Both the position numbers and the translations under genes were made by a program. Of a stretch of DNA of 7,352 nucleotides, positions 5,343 through 7,352 are shown in pieces (within the stretch, counting starts at the first letter, position 1; the number at the start of each line of letters is the position of its first letter). Source of the DNA: Akkermansia sp. (GTDB lineage Bacteria > Verrucomicrobiota > Verrucomicrobiia > Verrucomicrobiales > Akkermansiaceae); contig JAFZGH010000071.1 in NCBI GenBank assembly GCA_017555465.1, positions 1-7,352 on the forward strand. The letters run 5' to 3'. The notes beneath the pieces are model-generated. The model did not search any database, was not told the origin of the DNA, and saw nothing but the letters and a program-made list of their open reading frames with translations.

Positions 5343-6368
5343 TCAGGGGTTGCGAGGGCGGATGATGATATCCCGCTCACCCACCAGGACAAGCACGTGT
5401 TCCGGATAAAGGCGCTGTATCAACTGCTCCCAGTTCTCACATTCGGCGGCGGCCGGGTGCGCTACCAGCTCCAGCTTACTTACAAACTGAGCATGCTCAC
5501 CTGCCTCGTAGAACAAACGGGCCTGGGCATTGCTACCCAGCAGATTAAACGCTGTTTCCTTATCTGCTTCAGGCACCTGGAAATAGTACACCAGCATATC
5601 ACCGCGGCCCGTGTTGTTCTGCTCCAGCTTGCGCTGGGCAAACGTGCCGCGGAGTTGTCTGCCTTCCGGCAGCGAGACACTCACGCTGAAATTCTCCTCG
5701 GGCAGGTTTATCAGCTCAGCGCGACTAAGCGCCACCGTGATATAAAAAGCCGAATCATCGCACACGGCGGCAAAATGTCTCCCTGGAAGCGACACATACT
5801 CAAATGGCTTTGTCCTGTCTTCCGGCAGAGGAAATTGATACTGCAAGCGCCCGGCAAAGGGCATTTTCAGGGTCAGTTTGGCGTGGTTACGCTCAAATTC
5901 CTGCTTCATGAGGCGGGGGGAGCTTTCCTGCTCACGCTTCAGCAGGCCGATTCTCTCATCAATATCCTTCAGCGATTCCGGCGTAGGCGGCACATCATCC
6001 GCCCCCATACCCTTGGCATAGCGGCGCTCGCGCGGGGAAAGATCCAGGTAGAACTGAACCTTCTGGCGCTGCACCTCCAGCTTGCGCAATTCATCGCGCA
6101 AGCGCATATTTTCGCGGGCAATCTTAAGTTCCAGTTCCTCGCGTTCCTGTTCCGTTCGTTCCTCATGCAACACGGCAATGACCGCTCCGGCGGCCTGGTG
6201 CTGCGAGGCATCCGCCAGGTGAGTCACCACGCCATTCTCCAACGACAGGGTGGCCGCCTGCTCCGGCACAATCTTGGCCGGAAGCAAAGCCACCTGCACC
6301 GGCTCAGCGTTCACCCCGGGGAGCAACGCAGCCAGCCATGCAGCAACAGGAAAATAACGGCAATTCAT
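5343..6368 (-). CDS. Secreted HlyD/MacA-like adaptor of the ABC system
   Basis: A 341-aa protein with a Sec signal peptide (1-21, cleavage after VNA) and no lipobox. Residues 24-67 look like half of a lipoyl/barrel-sandwich domain (NGVVTHLADAS...GAVIAVL). They are followed by a charged helical hairpin, about 68-165, whose first arm is rich in E, R, L and K, with a turn around LSPRERR. The second lipoyl half is at 162-180 (LKMPFAGRLQYQF). A beta-barrel region follows (about 190-300), then a short C-terminal part ending VLVGERDIIIRPRNP. This is the order found in membrane fusion proteins such as MacA and HlyD. It would sit in the periplasm and bridge the permease to an outer-membrane channel, or modulate the permease. 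Sequence similarity to named adaptors is weak by eye. Unlike MacA it has no retained N-terminal membrane anchor. The start at 6368 is 17 bases after ybaB, without a Shine-Dalgarno. Confidence 0.75.
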   Translation of the reverse strand: MNCRYFPVAAWLAALLPGVNAEPVQVALLPAKIVPEQAATLSLENGVVTHLADASQHQAAGAVIAVLHEERTEQEREELELKIARENMRLRDELRKLEVQRQKVQFYLDLSPRERRYAKGMGADDVPPTPESLKDIDERIGLLKREQESSPRLMKQEFERNHAKLTLKMPFAGRLQYQFPLPEDRTKPFEYVSLPGRHFAAVCDDSAFYITVALSRAELINLPEENFSVSVSLPEGRQLRGTFAQRKLEQNNTGRGDMLVYYFQVPEADKETAFNLLGSNAQARLFYEAGEHAQFVSKLELVAHPAAAECENWEQLIQRLYPEHVLVLVGERDIIIRPRNP

Positions 6369-6385
6369 GGAATGAAAGAGGCAGA

Positions 6386-6688
6386 TTACATGGGGAAGCC
6401 CAGGCCGCCGGTCACCTTGCGCATCTCGGCCTCAGCCATGTTCTTGGCGCCGGTGAGGGCATCCTGCACAGCCTTGAGCACCAGGCTCTGCAGGAATTCG
6501 GCATCATCGGGGTCCACCACTGCGGGGTCGATGCTCAGGGCCTTAATCATGCCCGTGCCATCAGCCGTGGCCTTAATCTTGCCGCCGGCGGTTTCAGCGG
6601 TGTATTCCTTTTCGGCCAGGCGTGCCTGGGCCTGGGCCATATTGGCCTGCATGGCCTGGGCCTGCTTCATGAGTTTCTGCAAGTTCAT
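6386..6688 (-). CDS. ybaB: Nucleoid-associated protein YbaB/EbfC
   Basis: A 100-aa cytosolic protein of the usual YbaB length. The N-terminus MNLQKLMKQAQAMQANM and the following Gln/Ala-rich helix are typical. The middle GGKIKATADGTGMIKALSIDP forms the conserved strands, then DPDDAEFLQSLVLKAVQDAL gives the DD-E-L/DL-AA-DA helix, and the end TGGLGF matches the family TGGL-P tail. YbaB/EbfC dimers have a tweezer-like shape and bind DNA, coating the nucleoid and influencing gene expression. Position directly after dnaX is the classic arrangement. The ATG at 6688 lies 19 bases after the dnaX stop and has no Shine-Dalgarno, so translation may be coupled to dnaX. In many genomes recR follows; here the ABC adaptor gene follows instead, 17 bases after the TAA. 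Confidence 0.95.
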   Translation of the reverse strand: MNLQKLMKQAQAMQANMAQAQARLAEKEYTAETAGGKIKATADGTGMIKALSIDPAVVDPDDAEFLQSLVLKAVQDALTGAKNMAEAEMRKVTGGLGFPM

Positions 6689-6707
6689 AATGTTATATCA
6701 GCGTGTG

Positions 6708-7352
6708 TTATTTGATAAGGGTTGCGTGGAATTCCTTGAGCGCGAGCTCCACCAGCGGGTCGTGGTAGAACTCCTCCTCCGTGGGGCGCAGGGATTCAGG
6801 AGCTGCCGGCTTTTCCGGCGCTGGCTTCTTCTCCGGTGCCTTGGGCTTGGGAGCAGCCGGGCGCGGGGCGGGAATGGGCAGCGGCGCGGGGGGCAGCGGT
6901 TCTTCCACCACGGGCGGCGGCACACTGGCATCTGTCACCAGGCGCAGGGTGATGCTGTGCCCGCAGATACGGGGTGCATGCTCGGCAATCAGCTCGCCGA
7001 GCGTCTCGCCCAGCAGCGCATCGCGCGAATCGGTATCCTCCGGGTGAATCGCCAGCGTCACCAGGCCGTCGTCATCAGAGATAAACATGGTGTTGCCCAC
7101 GGTTCCCGCCTGCAGCGGCGAAGCCTCGCGCAGCGCTGCCAGCAGTGCCTCCCAGCCCTCCGGGGTCATGGGGCCGGCAGCAGCAGGCGCACCGAACTCA
7201 TCCCCGGCAAACATGGCCGGCGGCTCATCATCAAACATGGGCGGGGGCGCATCCTCCAGGTCCGGGTCAAGCGCAAAACTGGGCGGCGCATCATCAATCG
7301 GCTCCAACCCGGCAGGCATGGGCGCAGGCTCTGCCTCCACCACCGGAGCGGG
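6708..7352 (-). CDS. dnaX: DNA polymerase III gamma/tau subunit, C-terminal part (partial)
   Basis: The frame is open to the right edge, so about 214 C-terminal codons are seen and the AAA+ ATPase part lies outside. Reading from the edge: an acidic Pro/Ala/Phe-rich linker with repeated PPP/PPAMF and DDE blocks; a folded domain (about 6936-7166) with GWEALLAALREASP, a VTLAIHPED strand and an ITLRLV strand, resembling the tau C-terminal domain; a Pro/Lys/Ala linker (about 6786-6926); and a last helix EEFYHDPLVELALKEFHATLIK, matching the usual DnaX ending in which a 'DPLV/HPxV...AL..F' helix closes the protein. DnaX is the clamp-loader subunit that organises the replicative polymerase. The identity rests on this tail plus the immediately following ybaB, the standard dnaX-ybaB pair. 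I see no slippery run of A or T for gamma production, but the region where it usually occurs is not in the window. Confidence 0.82.
   Translation of the reverse strand, partial: PAPVVEAEPAPMPAGLEPIDDAPPSFALDPDLEDAPPPMFDDEPPAMFAGDEFGAPAAAGPMTPEGWEALLAALREASPLQAGTVGNTMFISDDDGLVTLAIHPEDTDSRDALLGETLGELIAEHAPRICGHSITLRLVTDASVPPPVVEEPLPPAPLPIPAPRPAAPKPKAPEKKPAPEKPAAPESLRPTEEEFYHDPLVELALKEFHATLIK

Noticed and set aside
6786..6926. Pro/Ala/Lys-rich stretch as a tandem DNA repeat
   Set aside because: The bases do not form a regular repeat unit; the low complexity is at the protein level, as in a flexible DnaX linker.

Overview
The window looks like a chromosomal housekeeping region of a moderately GC-rich Gram-negative bacterium. 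The pdxH, dnaX and ybaB homologues are universal. The style of the remaining proteins points to the Verrucomicrobiota, possibly an Akkermansia relative: a secreted coiled-coil/TPR protein with a helical 'FPQW' repeat near its N-terminus, a short cytosolic protein resembling DUF6941, and operon genes with almost no Shine-Dalgarno sequences. This placement rests on recall of family style, not on a search, and is only moderately secure. I see no mobile element, CRISPR array, tRNA or rRNA, and no gene-free stretch longer than about 140 bases.

Left edge, + strand (1-426): the last 33 codons of pdxH (pyridoxamine 5'-phosphate oxidase), a Rho-independent terminator, and a small two-helix membrane protein of unknown function. 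The small gene ends 9 bases from the stop codon of a convergent gene.

Centre, - strand (436-3439): a large exported protein (about 808 aa from the preferred start) with a signal peptide, a long coiled coil, five TPRs and a basic tail. A recognisable promoter lies in front of it. Upstream of that is a monocistronic gene for a 134-aa cytosolic protein resembling DUF6941. It has strongly biased codons and is followed by two consecutive hairpins, the second a strong bidirectional terminator.

Right half, - strand (3576-7352): five tightly packed genes read right to left: dnaX (3' part only), ybaB/ebfC, then a three-gene ABC system made of a secreted HlyD/MacA-like adaptor, a LolD/MacB-type ATPase and an FtsX/MacB-type four-helix permease. 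Gaps are 17-20 bases, and the ATPase and permease overlap by 38 bases. They are probably cotranscribed with the DNA-replication genes. Where many bacteria have recR after dnaX-ybaB, this genome has a predicted envelope export or mechanotransmission machine. Its substrate is unknown and no outer-membrane TolC-like partner is encoded here.

Nothing in the window is clearly a new defence or mobile system. The items most worth a second look are the ABC-adaptor trio in the dnaX operon, the apparently highly expressed DUF6941-like gene with its double hairpin, and the exported coiled-coil/TPR protein.
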